From an uncultured SAR116 cluster alpha proteobacterium (lineage in GTDB: Bacteria > Pseudomonadota > Alphaproteobacteria > Puniceispirillales > Marisalimonadaceae), in NCBI GenBank assembly GCA_902622745.1, contig CACNQW010000002.1, positions 29,356-93,355 on the forward strand: a stretch of DNA of 64,000 nt. The letters run 5' to 3'. The notes beneath the pieces were generated by a model, which was given only the letters and a program-made list of their open reading frames with translations, ran no database searches and had not been told where the DNA came from. A program made the position numbers and the translations under genes. Positions 40,495 to 50,979 of this stretch are shown here, one piece after another (the first letter of the stretch is position 1; the number at the start of each line of letters is the position of its first letter).

Positions 40495-42141
40495 CTAATT
40501 TTGAAGTTCTTCTATGGTTGTAGTACTAGTATTAATTTCTAAACTCATATTATACTCAATCAAAACCGATTCATTTAGATCAATCGCTTTTTTTAAAGTA
40601 GGTTGAATCTGATCAATGGAATTAATTGTGAAACCTTTAAGTCCAAAACTTTTTGCATATTCTTCAAAATTTGGATTTAAGAGTGTCGTAGCATAATGTT
40701 CTCTTTTGGGGTAATGTACCTCTTGGTGATATCTTATGGTTCCATAATGATTATTATTAGCAACAATTACAATGATTTTTGCCTTTTTTAGTGATGCTGT
40801 AGCTAATTCTGATCCTGTCATTAAAGCACCTCCATCTCCAACAATCACAAAGACTTTTTTGTCATGGTTTCTTAATGATGCTGCAATTCCAGCAGGTATA
40901 CCCATTCCCATTGCACCAATTTCAGATCCTATTAATTTCATTTTAGATTTAAATGGAAATCTATGATGCATCCAGCTCGTAAAGTTTCCCGCATCATTTG
41001 TAATTATGCTATCTTCAGGAACTTGTTTCCCTAATTCATCAATTAAAGCTCCAAAATCTAAACCATCTTCTGCTTTTCGAATGTCTAAGGTTGCTTTATT
41101 ATTCAGATATCTATTGTGACATTCATTAACCCAATCCGTGTTTTTATTAGATATATAATCAGTGCTGTTTAGTTTATTTAAAAAGTTTTCTCCTTTGGAT
41201 ATTATAGAAACATCAGTTCTAAATAATTCATTAAAAAATTTCTCTTCAGGTAATACATGAATAAATTTTTGTACATCACTTGGAAATGTGTAACCCATAT
41301 TTGGAACACCATTCATTTGGTGGCCAATACAAATAACTAAATCGGCTTGAAGAGCATTTTGTTTAATAGGCTCAGGAGGTCTTAATCCTAATTCTCCAGC
41401 ATAGTAAATATTATCATTATCAATTAAATCCTGATGTTCATAAGTACATAAAACAGGCAACGAAAATTTTTTGGCTATTTCTTTTATTAGAATCTTGGAT
41501 TTCTTTGAGAATTGCAATTCACCTCCAACAACTAATATTGGTTTTTGAGCCTTTTTTATATGATCAAGTGTTTCTTCAATTTCTTGATTATTAGGTTCAG
41601 GATAAATCAAATTTATTGGATGTCCTGGTTTGTTTGAAATTTCTGCCTCAAGTACATCTGTTGGAATTGATATAACAACAGGTCCAGGAATTCCCTCTTT
41701 AGCAACTTTAAATGCGTTAGAGACTATTTTTGGCAAATCTTCAGGATCTTTAACTTCTTCAACAAATTTTGTCATATCAGCAAATGTTTTAGTAAAATCC
41801 ATTTCTTGTAGATGCATTTTTCCTAAATTTTTTCTACTTACTTGACCTACAAATACTATCATTGGAATACCGCCCTGGTGTGCTGAGTGAACGGCAATTG
41901 AAATGTTTGTCGCCCCTGGGCCTCTGCTAACATAGGCTATACCTGGTTCTCCAGTACACTTTGCGTCTGCAACTGCCATAAATCCAGCACCACCTTCATG
42001 TCTACAGGTGACAACATCAATAATTGGATTAGAAACTAATTCATTCATGACAGGTAAATAAGATTCTCCTGGCACGCAAAAAAATCTATCAACTTTATGG
42101 TTTTTTAGAGTTTCAATAAATACTGAAGATACTTTTGGCAT
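40495..42141 (-). CDS. Thiamine pyrophosphate-dependent enzyme (acetolactate synthase-like)
   Basis: Catalytic Glu motif CRHEGGAGFMA, TPP motif VGDGGALMTGSELATASLKKAKIIVIVANN. Confidence 0.92.
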   Translation of the reverse strand: MPKVSSVFIETLKNHKVDRFFCVPGESYLPVMNELVSNPIIDVVTCRHEGGAGFMAVADAKCTGEPGIAYVSRGPGATNISIAVHSAHQGGIPMIVFVGQVSRKNLGKMHLQEMDFTKTFADMTKFVEEVKDPEDLPKIVSNAFKVAKEGIPGPVVISIPTDVLEAEISNKPGHPINLIYPEPNNQEIEETLDHIKKAQKPILVVGGELQFSKKSKILIKEIAKKFSLPVLCTYEHQDLIDNDNIYYAGELGLRPPEPIKQNALQADLVICIGHQMNGVPNMGYTFPSDVQKFIHVLPEEKFFNELFRTDVSIISKGENFLNKLNSTDYISNKNTDWVNECHNRYLNNKATLDIRKAEDGLDFGALIDELGKQVPEDSIITNDAGNFTSWMHHRFPFKSKMKLIGSEIGAMGMGIPAGIAASLRNHDKKVFVIVGDGGALMTGSELATASLKKAKIIVIVANNNHYGTIRYHQEVHYPKREHYATTLLNPNFEEYAKSFGLKGFTINSIDQIQPTLKKAIDLNESVLIEYNMSLEINTSTTTIEELQN

Positions 42142-42156
42142 TTTTTTCCTATATTT

Positions 42157-42930
42157 TCAAATTGTAGGTTTAATTCCACCATCTAATGTTATAGATGTTC
42201 CATTAATATGTCTGACATTCTCTTTACATAAAAAATAGGTCAATTCTGCTACTTCTTCCGGCGTAGAAAACCTATCAAGTCCAGAAGCTTTTAAAGCATT
42301 TTCTTTAGCTTGATCGAATGATATATTTTCTCGATTTGCATTAGCTTGAATAATCGAAATCAATCTTTCTGTTGAAGTCATTCCAGGATGTATAACATTT
42401 ATGTTGACATTATCTTGAATCCCTCTTTTAGAAAGAGCCTTACATAAATTTTCTAGGGCTGAATTAACAGCTCCACCAACTGTGAAATTAGGATTTGGTG
42501 TGTTAGCCATTTGACCGTTTATTGCAACAACCCATCCTTTTTTTTGTTTTAAATTTGTCCATAAACCTTTTAGCAATCTAACAACACTATAAAACTTTAA
42601 ATCAAATCCATCAAAAAAATCATCAATAGGTTGTGATAGGAAATCACCACTCTTTGTATCACCTGCTGAAAAAATAATAGTATCTAAATCTTTGAGGTTT
42701 TTTTGTATGTCTGCAATTACATCGTTACATCCTTGCTCAGTTTTAAGGTTAGCAGTAAAACAATGTATTTTAGAATTGTTACCTTCGTTAATTTCTTTAG
42801 ATGCATTTTTAAGCGATTTTTCATTAGAAGAAATTAAGTATATCTCACAGTCATCAAGTGCAAATTTTTTTGCTATAGCTTTTCCAATACCTTTACTAGC
42901 TCCGGTAATGACTATTTTTCTATTTTTCAT
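42157..42930 (-). CDS. Short-chain dehydrogenase/reductase
   Basis: ITGASKGIGKAIA, C-terminal NGTSITLDGGI. Confidence 0.9.
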   Translation of the reverse strand: MKNRKIVITGASKGIGKAIAKKFALDDCEIYLISSNEKSLKNASKEINEGNNSKIHCFTANLKTEQGCNDVIADIQKNLKDLDTIIFSAGDTKSGDFLSQPIDDFFDGFDLKFYSVVRLLKGLWTNLKQKKGWVVAINGQMANTPNPNFTVGGAVNSALENLCKALSKRGIQDNVNINVIHPGMTSTERLISIIQANANRENISFDQAKENALKASGLDRFSTPEEVAELTYFLCKENVRHINGTSITLDGGIKPTI

Positions 42931-43006
42931 ATTATTGTTTCATTAATTTGATAATATTCTAACTTTATTATAAATATAAATTAACACAACAAAACATAAA
43001 ATTAAT

Positions 43007-45568
43007 TTGATGAACAACCCTGATTTTAAAGACAATAATTTAAAGGCTATTCTTGGCCCTACAAACACGGGTAAAACATTTTATGCCATGGAACGAATGC
43101 TATCACATGAATCAGGAATGATAGGATTTCCACTCAGACTTTTAGCTCGAGAAAATTATGATAAGGCAGTAGATGCTACTGGATTAAATAAGGTGGCTCT
43201 TATTACCGGTGAAGAAAAAATTATCCCAAAAAATGCAAAGTATTTTTGTTGTACAGTTGAAGCGATGCCGGTTGAAAAAAAAGTTGCTTTTTTATGTGTT
43301 GATGAAATTCAACTTGCTTCAGATTTAGAAAGAGGATACGTATTCACGGATAGATTATTAAATGCAAGGGGTGAAGAAGAAACACTATTTCTAGGCTCAG
43401 AAATCATTAAAATAATAATCCAAAAATTGTTACCAGATTGTAAAATTGAAACTAGGCCAAGACTTTCAACACTTAGTTACGCAGGCGTAAAAAAAATCAC
43501 TAGATTAAAAGAAAGGTCGGCAATTGTAACTTTTTCGATACCAGAAATTTATAGGATTGCTGAATTGGTAAGAACTCAAAAAGGTGGCTCAGCAGTTGTT
43601 ATGGGGGCATTATCACCTAGGACAAGAAATCATCAAGTTGAAATGTATCAAAGTGGTGAAGTTAATTATTTAGTTGCCACTGATGCCATTGGTATGGGAT
43701 TAAATTTAGATATTGATCATGTTGCATTTGCATCAGATATGAAATTTGATGGAAATAGTTCTAGAAAACTCTTTGCAACAGAAATTTCACAAATAGCAGG
43801 GAGAGCAGGAAGATCAACAAAAAATGGTACATTTGGCGTTATTAACGGTGAACTAAAATTTGATAAAGATGTAGTGCAAATGGTTGAAAATCATGAGTTC
43901 AACTCTTTATCACATATCTGGTGGAGAAATTCTAATCTTGATTTTTCTTCAATTAAAAATTTGTTTATCTCGCTTGAAGAACAACCAAGTAATAATATTT
44001 TAAGAAAAAAAGGAAATGCACTTGATTTTTTGTGTTTGGGAGAATTGTCTAGATTAGAGTATGTAAATAAAAATAAAAATAATAAATTTTTGAATGAATT
44101 ATTATGGGATATTTGTCAAATTCCTGATTTTGGAAATATTTTTTCAGATAGACACATTAAATTATTAGAACAACTTTATACTATATTAAAAGATGGAAAA
44201 ATTGAAGATGACTGGCTAAATTCTCAAATATCGTCTCTTTCAAGATTAGATGGTGAAATAGATACACTGATAAATCGAATTTCAAATATCAGAACTTGGA
44301 CATATATAACAAATAAGACAAACTGGATAAAAGATGCCAATTTATGGCAGCATGAAACAAAAAAAATTGAAAATAAACTTTCAGATGAATTGCATGAAAG
44401 ATTGACAAAGAGGTTTGTAGATAAAAAAATAGCTATATTATCAAAGAAAATGAATGAGAAAATAGATTTAGAAGCCGTCATAAAATTTGACGGAAAAGTG
44501 TTAGTTGAAGGACAAGAAGTTGGTTATCTAAGAAATTTTGCTTTTATTCCTGAAATTTCAAATGATGAACATTCTTCTAGGATTTTAACAGCTGCAAGAA
44601 AAGCTTTGCCAAAAGAGTTAGATAAAAGAGTGAATGAATTGATAAACTCTTCTGAAGAAGCTCTCAAATTAGATGACTATGGTAATATTGTTTGGATGGA
44701 AAGTCCAATTGGAAAATTGGCTAAAGGAGATAATATTTACACTCCTAAAGTAATTTTAAAAAATTTTGATATGCTTTCCTTAGATCAAAAAACTAGAATT
44801 CAAAAAAAATGTGAAGAATCCATTTCAGAAATAATAAATAACACTTTAGCTAATTGTCTAAAGTTAAAAAACCTAAATAAAATTGATAATGCCCAAGATG
44901 ATAAAGTTGTTGAATTATCCTCAAAAGTTAAAGCAGTTAACTTCCATGTTTTTGAAGGTTTAGGACATACATTAGTCAAAAATATTCCTTTTCAGATTCA
45001 AAAACTTAATGAAAATGATCGCTTGGTAATCGCAAAATTAGGAATTCGTCTGGGAGTGAATCTGATATATTTGCCTATAGTTTTAAAACCAAAAATAATA
45101 AAATTAAAGGCAATTTTATGGTCAGTATATAATAATGAATTTTATATTGATCATTTGCCTGACGAAGGTCGTGTAAATTGTAAGTTTAACAAAGATATTA
45201 AAGAAGACTTTTATTTTTTTATTGGATATATACCTTGTGGTGATATTTGTTTGAGGATAGATATTTATGAGAGACTAGCAGCATTGGTCAGAAATGAGGC
45301 AAAAAAAACAAAGTTCAAAATCACAGAGGAGATGCTATCTATTGCAGGCTCTACTAAGGATAATTTAAAAAATTTTATTACTCAAACTTTGAAGTATCAG
45401 TTTTTAAAAAATGATGCTTCTGAAAGTGATGATGAATATTATTTTAAAAAAACAAACAATAATAAGCTCAAAAATACTAAGAAATCTAAAATAAAAAAAA
45501 ATAAAGTTAATAAAGTCGAGTTAAATAAAGATTCACCCTTTTATATTTTAAAATCATTAAAATCATGA
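43007..45568 (+). CDS. SUV3-like DEAD/DEAH-type RNA helicase
   Basis: ILGPTNTGKTFYAMERM (Walker A), CVDEIQLASDLERGYVFTDRLLNARG, ATDAIGMGLNLDI, EISQIAGRAGRS. Confidence 0.93.
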   Translation: MMNNPDFKDNNLKAILGPTNTGKTFYAMERMLSHESGMIGFPLRLLARENYDKAVDATGLNKVALITGEEKIIPKNAKYFCCTVEAMPVEKKVAFLCVDEIQLASDLERGYVFTDRLLNARGEEETLFLGSEIIKIIIQKLLPDCKIETRPRLSTLSYAGVKKITRLKERSAIVTFSIPEIYRIAELVRTQKGGSAVVMGALSPRTRNHQVEMYQSGEVNYLVATDAIGMGLNLDIDHVAFASDMKFDGNSSRKLFATEISQIAGRAGRSTKNGTFGVINGELKFDKDVVQMVENHEFNSLSHIWWRNSNLDFSSIKNLFISLEEQPSNNILRKKGNALDFLCLGELSRLEYVNKNKNNKFLNELLWDICQIPDFGNIFSDRHIKLLEQLYTILKDGKIEDDWLNSQISSLSRLDGEIDTLINRISNIRTWTYITNKTNWIKDANLWQHETKKIENKLSDELHERLTKRFVDKKIAILSKKMNEKIDLEAVIKFDGKVLVEGQEVGYLRNFAFIPEISNDEHSSRILTAARKALPKELDKRVNELINSSEEALKLDDYGNIVWMESPIGKLAKGDNIYTPKVILKNFDMLSLDQKTRIQKKCEESISEIINNTLANCLKLKNLNKIDNAQDDKVVELSSKVKAVNFHVFEGLGHTLVKNIPFQIQKLNENDRLVIAKLGIRLGVNLIYLPIVLKPKIIKLKAILWSVYNNEFYIDHLPDEGRVNCKFNKDIKEDFYFFIGYIPCGDICLRIDIYERLAALVRNEAKKTKFKITEEMLSIAGSTKDNLKNFITQTLKYQFLKNDASESDDEYYFKKTNNNKLKNTKKSKIKKNKVNKVELNKDSPFYILKSLKS

Positions 45569-45957
45569 CATCTAAAGATCCATCAGATTTAAATATTAGG
45601 CTTGATCAACTACTATACTATTTAAGGATTTTTAAAACTAGAGGAATTGCAACAAAAGCTATTGAAAAAGGTTCATGCAAAGTAAATAATTTTTTAATTA
45701 AAAAGAAAAATAAAGTTATTGAAATTGGGGATGTTATTAACATTAAAAATGAAAAATTAATTAAACAAATTAAAATTTTAAAAATTCCACTTCGAAGAGG
45801 TCCATTCACAGAAGCTATCATTCATTATAAAGATATAACGCCGATTTTTATTAGAAATAATAATGAAAATAAATTTACAAAAAAGATAAGTTTTGGACGA
45901 AGACCAACTAAAGTTAGTAGAAGAAAATTAGAAAAATTTATAGGTAGAAACTTTTAA
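45565..45957 (+). CDS. S4 RNA-binding domain protein (HslR-like)
   Basis: IRLDQLLYYLRIFKTRGIATKAIEKGSCKVN, GRRPTKVSRRKLEKF. Confidence 0.88.
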   Translation: MTSKDPSDLNIRLDQLLYYLRIFKTRGIATKAIEKGSCKVNNFLIKKKNKVIEIGDVINIKNEKLIKQIKILKIPLRRGPFTEAIIHYKDITPIFIRNNNENKFTKKISFGRRPTKVSRRKLEKFIGRNF

Positions 45958-45981
45958 AAAAAGTGTTATATATACCATCGC

Positions 45982-46302
45982 ATGACTTATATAGTTAATG
46001 AAAAATGTATTAAGTGTAAATTTACTGATTGTGTAGAGGTTTGCCCTGTCGATTGTTTTTACGAGGGTGAAAACATGCTCGTAATTCATCCGGATGAATG
46101 TATTGATTGTGGTGTATGTGAACCTGAGTGCCCTGCAGACGCTATACAGTCTGATACAGAAGATGGAGCTGAAAAATGGTTGGTTCTTAATAGAGACATG
46201 TCAGAAAAATGGCCAAATATTACAGAAAAAAAAGATCCCCCATCTGATGCTGATGATTTTGTTGATATAGAGGATAAATATAATAAGTTTTTCAAAGAAT
46301 AA
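45982..46302 (+). CDS. fdxA: Ferredoxin family protein (7Fe type)
   Basis: [47 protein letters not shown]. Confidence 0.95.
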   Translation: MTYIVNEKCIKCKFTDCVEVCPVDCFYEGENMLVIHPDECIDCGVCEPECPADAIQSDTEDGAEKWLVLNRDMSEKWPNITEKKDPPSDADDFVDIEDKYNKFFKE

Positions 46303-46395
46303 TTTATAATATGAATAGACTTCTTTTTCGTTTTATGATATAAGCTTATTTTTTAATTAAAAAAGATGCAAATTTTAATTTCATAGGTGATTTAA

Positions 46396-46914
46396 TTGTC
46401 CAAAATTATAGAAAATAATTTTATATCTGGAGATTTTGTAGTTTATCCAAGCCATGGTGTTGGTAAGATTATTGGTACTGAAACAAGGGAAATAGAACAA
46501 ACAAAGCTTGAGCTTTTAATTATCAGATTTGAACAAGATAGAATGACACTTAGGGTTCCATTAGACAAAGCAAAAGTTTCCGGGTTAAGAACGCTTTCAA
46601 GTAAAGCACAAATGGATGAAGCTATTACGACTCTTCAAAGTAAAGCAAAAGTAAAAAAACTTATGTGGTCAAGAAGAGCTCAAGAGTATGAGACTAAAAT
46701 CAATTCTGGAAGTTTAGTTTCTTTGGCTGAAGTTGTTAGAGATTTATATAAAAAAGAAGACCAAGGTGAGCAATCCTACTCTGAAAGGCAGATGTATCAA
46801 GCTGCATTAGAAAGACTTGCTGGAGAATTTGCCGCGGTTCAAAATGTTGATAAGTCTGATGCCGCAACAAAATTAGAAAAAATCATTGATGATAGCGCTG
46901 AAGAAGCGGCTTAA
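46396..46914 (+). CDS. CarD/CdnL family transcriptional regulator (TTG start)
   Basis: FVVYPSHGVGKIIGTE; C-terminal helical domain; downstream of fdxA. Confidence 0.93.
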   Translation: MSKIIENNFISGDFVVYPSHGVGKIIGTETREIEQTKLELLIIRFEQDRMTLRVPLDKAKVSGLRTLSSKAQMDEAITTLQSKAKVKKLMWSRRAQEYETKINSGSLVSLAEVVRDLYKKEDQGEQSYSERQMYQAALERLAGEFAAVQNVDKSDAATKLEKIIDDSAEEAA

Positions 46915-46937
46915 TTAGATTTAAATAAGGTCTTGTT

Positions 46938-47852
46938 TTGACTTTTAACAAAGGTCATCTAAAAGTTAGTACTATTCATAAAATATATTATGAAGATTTT
47001 GGTAATCGAAATGGTATTCCAATTCTTTTCCTACATGGAGGTCCAGGAGCAGGGTTTTCGTCATTTCATAAAAAATTATTTGACGCAAAAAAACATAGAG
47101 TTATTTTTTTTGATCAAAGAGGATCTGGTAAAAGTTTACCTTTAGCTGAATTAAAAGAAAATAATACTAATGAATTAATCAAAGATATTGAAAAATTAAG
47201 AAAGTATTTAAAAATTGACAAATGGTTCATTTTTGGAGGGTCTTGGGGAAGTACACTAGCTATACTTTATGGAATAGCAAATCCTAATCGTTGTTTAGGT
47301 TTTATATTACGAGGTATCTTTTTAGCAACTAAGAAAGAAATAGATTGGTTTTTATACGGTATGAAAAGTTTTTTTCCAGAAGCATATAACAATTTTACTA
47401 GAAAAATACCTCTAAATGAAAAGAAAGATGTTTTAAATTGGTATTATAAAAATTTAAATATATCTAATTTCAAAACAGTCTATGACTTAGCTTCAATTTG
47501 GAATTCTTATGAGAGTTCATGTTCAACATTAAAATATGTCGAAAGAAAAATGTCAGGAGAACAATCATTAGCAATTGCTAGAATTGAAGCACATTATTTT
47601 ATAAACAATTGTTTTATTAAGGATGGTTTCATTTTAAGAAATGTTCATAAAGTTAAAAAAATACCATGTCATATTATTCAAGGCAGGCATGATATAATTT
47701 GTCCACCTATAAGTGCTTATAAGCTCTCTAAAATTTGGTCAGAATCAATTTTAAAAATTGTTGAAGAAGGAGCTCATTCAGGTTTTGAGGATTGTATGTT
47801 TAAGCAAATAAAAGAAAGTATAAATTATATTGTAATTGACACCTCTAGATAA
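46938..47852 (+). CDS. Proline iminopeptidase-like alpha/beta hydrolase (TTG start)
   Basis: LHGGPGAGF, IFFDQRGSGKS, FGGSWGSTLAILY. Confidence 0.92.
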   Translation: MTFNKGHLKVSTIHKIYYEDFGNRNGIPILFLHGGPGAGFSSFHKKLFDAKKHRVIFFDQRGSGKSLPLAELKENNTNELIKDIEKLRKYLKIDKWFIFGGSWGSTLAILYGIANPNRCLGFILRGIFLATKKEIDWFLYGMKSFFPEAYNNFTRKIPLNEKKDVLNWYYKNLNISNFKTVYDLASIWNSYESSCSTLKYVERKMSGEQSLAIARIEAHYFINNCFIKDGFILRNVHKVKKIPCHIIQGRHDIICPPISAYKLSKIWSESILKIVEEGAHSGFEDCMFKQIKESINYIVIDTSR

Positions 47853-47880
47853 AATTATTTATCGTAACTTTAGGTAAAAA

Positions 47881-48108
47881 ATGAAAAAAGAATTATCATT
47901 TGAAGAAGCTTTAAAAGAGCTAGAAGAAATTGTAGTTAATCTTGAAAAAGGAGACATCTCTCTTGATGATGCCATTAAGGCTTATGAGAAAGGGTCACTT
48001 TTAAAAGAGCAATGTGAAAAAAGATTAAATGAAGCCAAACTAAAAGTTGAAGAGATAGAAGAAAAAGAAAATAAAAATAAAAATCTTAAACAAAGTTTAG
48101 ATGAGTGA
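47881..48108 (+). CDS. xseB: Exodeoxyribonuclease VII small subunit
   Basis: [34 protein letters not shown]. Confidence 0.96.
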   Translation: MKKELSFEEALKELEEIVVNLEKGDISLDDAIKAYEKGSLLKEQCEKRLNEAKLKVEEIEEKENKNKNLKQSLDE

Positions 48109-49031
48109 ATTTAAAATTTAAAAACTTCCAAAATACATTGTTAAGTAATAGTGAAGAAGTAGATTCTTTTATAAAAACAAATTTACCTAGAAATGAAGGT
48201 TTAAATAAGAATCTTATACAAGCTATAAAGTATTCTATATTAGGAAGTGGAAAAAAAATCAGAAGTTTTCTTGTAATTGAATCTGGTAAAGTTGTTTTAG
48301 GAATTAATAATTTAACTTTTGATAACAAAAAAAATAATGAATTAATTGTTATAGCGTCAGCTATAGAAGCCATACACACATATTCATTAATTCATGATGA
48401 TTTGCCGGCCATGGATAATTCTGATTATAGACGAGGGAAAATATCAACACATAAAAAGTTTGATGAGGCTACTGCAATATTAGCTGGAGATGCACTCCAA
48501 AGTTGGGGTTTTGAATTAATCTCAAATCCAAGAAACTTTGAAAATATAGATAAAATTTCAAAATTAGTTTTTGAGTTATCAAAAGCTATTGGTTTTTGTG
48601 GTATGGTTGGAGGACAACAAGGAGATATAGATTTTACACACAATGATTTAAGTGAGGATAATATACTTTGGATACAACAAAAGAAAACAGGATCTCTTTT
48701 AGAATGCTGTGTGACCCTTAGTTCAATAATCTGTAATGCAAAAGATGATCACATAAGAAAGCTACAAAATTTTTCTAGAAACTTGGGATTAGCTTTTCAG
48801 ATAAAAGATGATTTATTGGATTTAAATAGTAATTCAAAGGAGCTTGGTAAGCCTGTTCATCAAGACCAATATAACGAAACGCCAAACTTCGTAAATTACT
48901 ATGGTGAAGAAAAATCAATACAAAAAATGAATGATAGTTTAGAAAAATCAATAGAATCTTTAAATATTTTTGGTAATCACGCAAAAAATCTTGTATTACT
49001 AGCAGATTACATAGTTAAAAGAAGCCATTAA
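48105..49031 (+). CDS. ispA: Polyprenyl (farnesyl/geranyl) diphosphate synthase (GTG start)
   Basis: [34 protein letters not shown] and QIKDDLLDL. Confidence 0.94.
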   Translation: MNLKFKNFQNTLLSNSEEVDSFIKTNLPRNEGLNKNLIQAIKYSILGSGKKIRSFLVIESGKVVLGINNLTFDNKKNNELIVIASAIEAIHTYSLIHDDLPAMDNSDYRRGKISTHKKFDEATAILAGDALQSWGFELISNPRNFENIDKISKLVFELSKAIGFCGMVGGQQGDIDFTHNDLSEDNILWIQQKKTGSLLECCVTLSSIICNAKDDHIRKLQNFSRNLGLAFQIKDDLLDLNSNSKELGKPVHQDQYNETPNFVNYYGEEKSIQKMNDSLEKSIESLNIFGNHAKNLVLLADYIVKRSH

Positions 49032-49035
49032 AATA

Positions 49036-50976
49036 ATGTCAGACAAAAAAAAGAAAAAGTTATTTTTAGAAAAAATAAACTCTCCTGAAGATTTAAAAAC
49101 TCTTAATATTGAAGATTTAAAAATTTTATCTACAGAGTTGAGGGAGGAATTAATAGAGATTGTATCAAAAACTGGTGGCCATTTAGGAGCTGGTTTAGGT
49201 GTGGTAGAGTTAACTGTAGCGCTTCATTTTGTATTTAATTCTCCAAAAGATAAATTGATTTGGGATGTAGGACATCAAGCTTACCCACACAAAATTTTAA
49301 CTGGTAGAAGAAAAAATCTTCATACCTTGAGACAAAAAGATGGTATCTCTGGTTTTCTGAAAAGAAGTGAATCAATACATGATCATTTTGGCGCTGGGCA
49401 CTCCTCAACATCTATTTCTGCAGGATTAGGTATGGCTGTAGCTAGAGACATCAAAAAAGAAAAAAATAAAGTTATTGCTGTAATTGGTGATGGAGCTATG
49501 AGTGCTGGATTAGCATATGAAGGTATGAATAATGCAGGTATATTAGATAGCGATATGATTATCATTTTAAATGACAATAGGATGTCAATAGCTCCTGCAG
49601 TTGGTGCTTTAAGCAATTATTTGTCTAAAATAGTGTCTAGTGAACCCTTTAATTCTGTAAGAGAAATCGCAAAAAAAATGGTTGAAATTTTCCCTCAGCA
49701 GATTAGTCAAACAGCAAAAAAAGCTGAGGATATAGCTAGAAATATTTTAACACAAGACAATACATTCTTTAGCCAAATGGGTCTGTTTTATTTAGGCCCT
49801 ATAGATGGTCATGATGTTGAGACTTTAGTTAAGGTTCTAAAAAATTTAAATGATGGGTCTAGACACGGACCTATTTTACTTCACGTTGTTACTGAAAAAG
49901 GAAAAGGTCATCCGTTTTCAAAAGTTTCAGATGAAAAATATCATGCTGTTTCAAAATTTAACGTTGTGACTGGAAATTCTATTAAATCATCTTCAAATGT
50001 TCCAACTTATACTGAAGTTTTTGCAGATACATTATGTAATATTGCAGAAGACAATGAAAAAATAACAGCAATTACAGCTGCCATGCCATCAGGCACAGGT
50101 CTTAACAAATTTAAGGAAAAATTTGAAAATAGATTTTTTGATGTTGGTATAGCTGAACAACATGCTGTTACATTTGCCGCTGGGCTTGCGTCTCAAGGCA
50201 TGCAACCTTTTGTTGCAATATATTCTACTTTTCTTCAAAGAGCTTATGATCAAGTTATTCATGATGTAGTTATACAAAAATTACCTGTAAAATTTATGTT
50301 AGATAGAGCAGGCTTAGTTGGTGCAGATGGATCTACTCATGCTGGAGCTTTTGACCTAGCTTATTTACTTTGTTTACCAAATGTTGTTGTTATGGCTCCG
50401 AGCGATGAAAACGAATTAAAAGACATGGTTTATACGTCTTCTTTATATAATTTGGGACCAATTTTTTGCAGATATCCAAGAGGTGAAGCTACAGGAATGG
50501 AAATTTCAAAAAAGCTAGTAGAGCTTCCAATTGGAAAAGGAAGAATAATAAAAGAAGGAATAGATATAGCTATTTTATCTATTGGAACTTTATTAGAAAC
50601 AGCATTAGAAGTCTCAAAAAAGCTTGAATCTGAAGGATATGATGTAACCGTAGCAGATGCTAGATTTGCAAAGCCAATTGATGAAGATCTTTTATTAAAT
50701 CTTTATAAAAATCATAAAATTTTATTTATAATTGAAGAGGGATCTCGAGGTGGGTTTTCCTCTCATTGTTTAAATATTATCACTTCAAGTGATTTGTTAA
50801 ATATAAATTCTAAAATAATCAGAACTTTAAATTTACCAGACTTATTTCAAGAACATGCCTCTCAAAATGAACAATTGATTGAAGCTAACTTAGATATAAA
50901 TGGTATATACAATAAGATTAAATTAGATATAGAATCTCAAAAAATTAAATTAAATTTAAAGATCAACAAAGGTTGA
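49036..50976 (+). CDS. dxs: 1-deoxy-D-xylulose-5-phosphate synthase
   Basis: GGHLGAGLGVVELTVALH, GDGAMSAGLAYEGMNNAG, FDVGIAEQHAVTFAAGLA. Confidence 0.97.
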   Translation: MSDKKKKKLFLEKINSPEDLKTLNIEDLKILSTELREELIEIVSKTGGHLGAGLGVVELTVALHFVFNSPKDKLIWDVGHQAYPHKILTGRRKNLHTLRQKDGISGFLKRSESIHDHFGAGHSSTSISAGLGMAVARDIKKEKNKVIAVIGDGAMSAGLAYEGMNNAGILDSDMIIILNDNRMSIAPAVGALSNYLSKIVSSEPFNSVREIAKKMVEIFPQQISQTAKKAEDIARNILTQDNTFFSQMGLFYLGPIDGHDVETLVKVLKNLNDGSRHGPILLHVVTEKGKGHPFSKVSDEKYHAVSKFNVVTGNSIKSSSNVPTYTEVFADTLCNIAEDNEKITAITAAMPSGTGLNKFKEKFENRFFDVGIAEQHAVTFAAGLASQGMQPFVAIYSTFLQRAYDQVIHDVVIQKLPVKFMLDRAGLVGADGSTHAGAFDLAYLLCLPNVVVMAPSDENELKDMVYTSSLYNLGPIFCRYPRGEATGMEISKKLVELPIGKGRIIKEGIDIAILSIGTLLETALEVSKKLESEGYDVTVADARFAKPIDEDLLLNLYKNHKILFIIEEGSRGGFSSHCLNIITSSDLLNINSKIIRTLNLPDLFQEHASQNEQLIEANLDINGIYNKIKLDIESQKIKLNLKINKG

Positions 50977-50979
50977 AAA

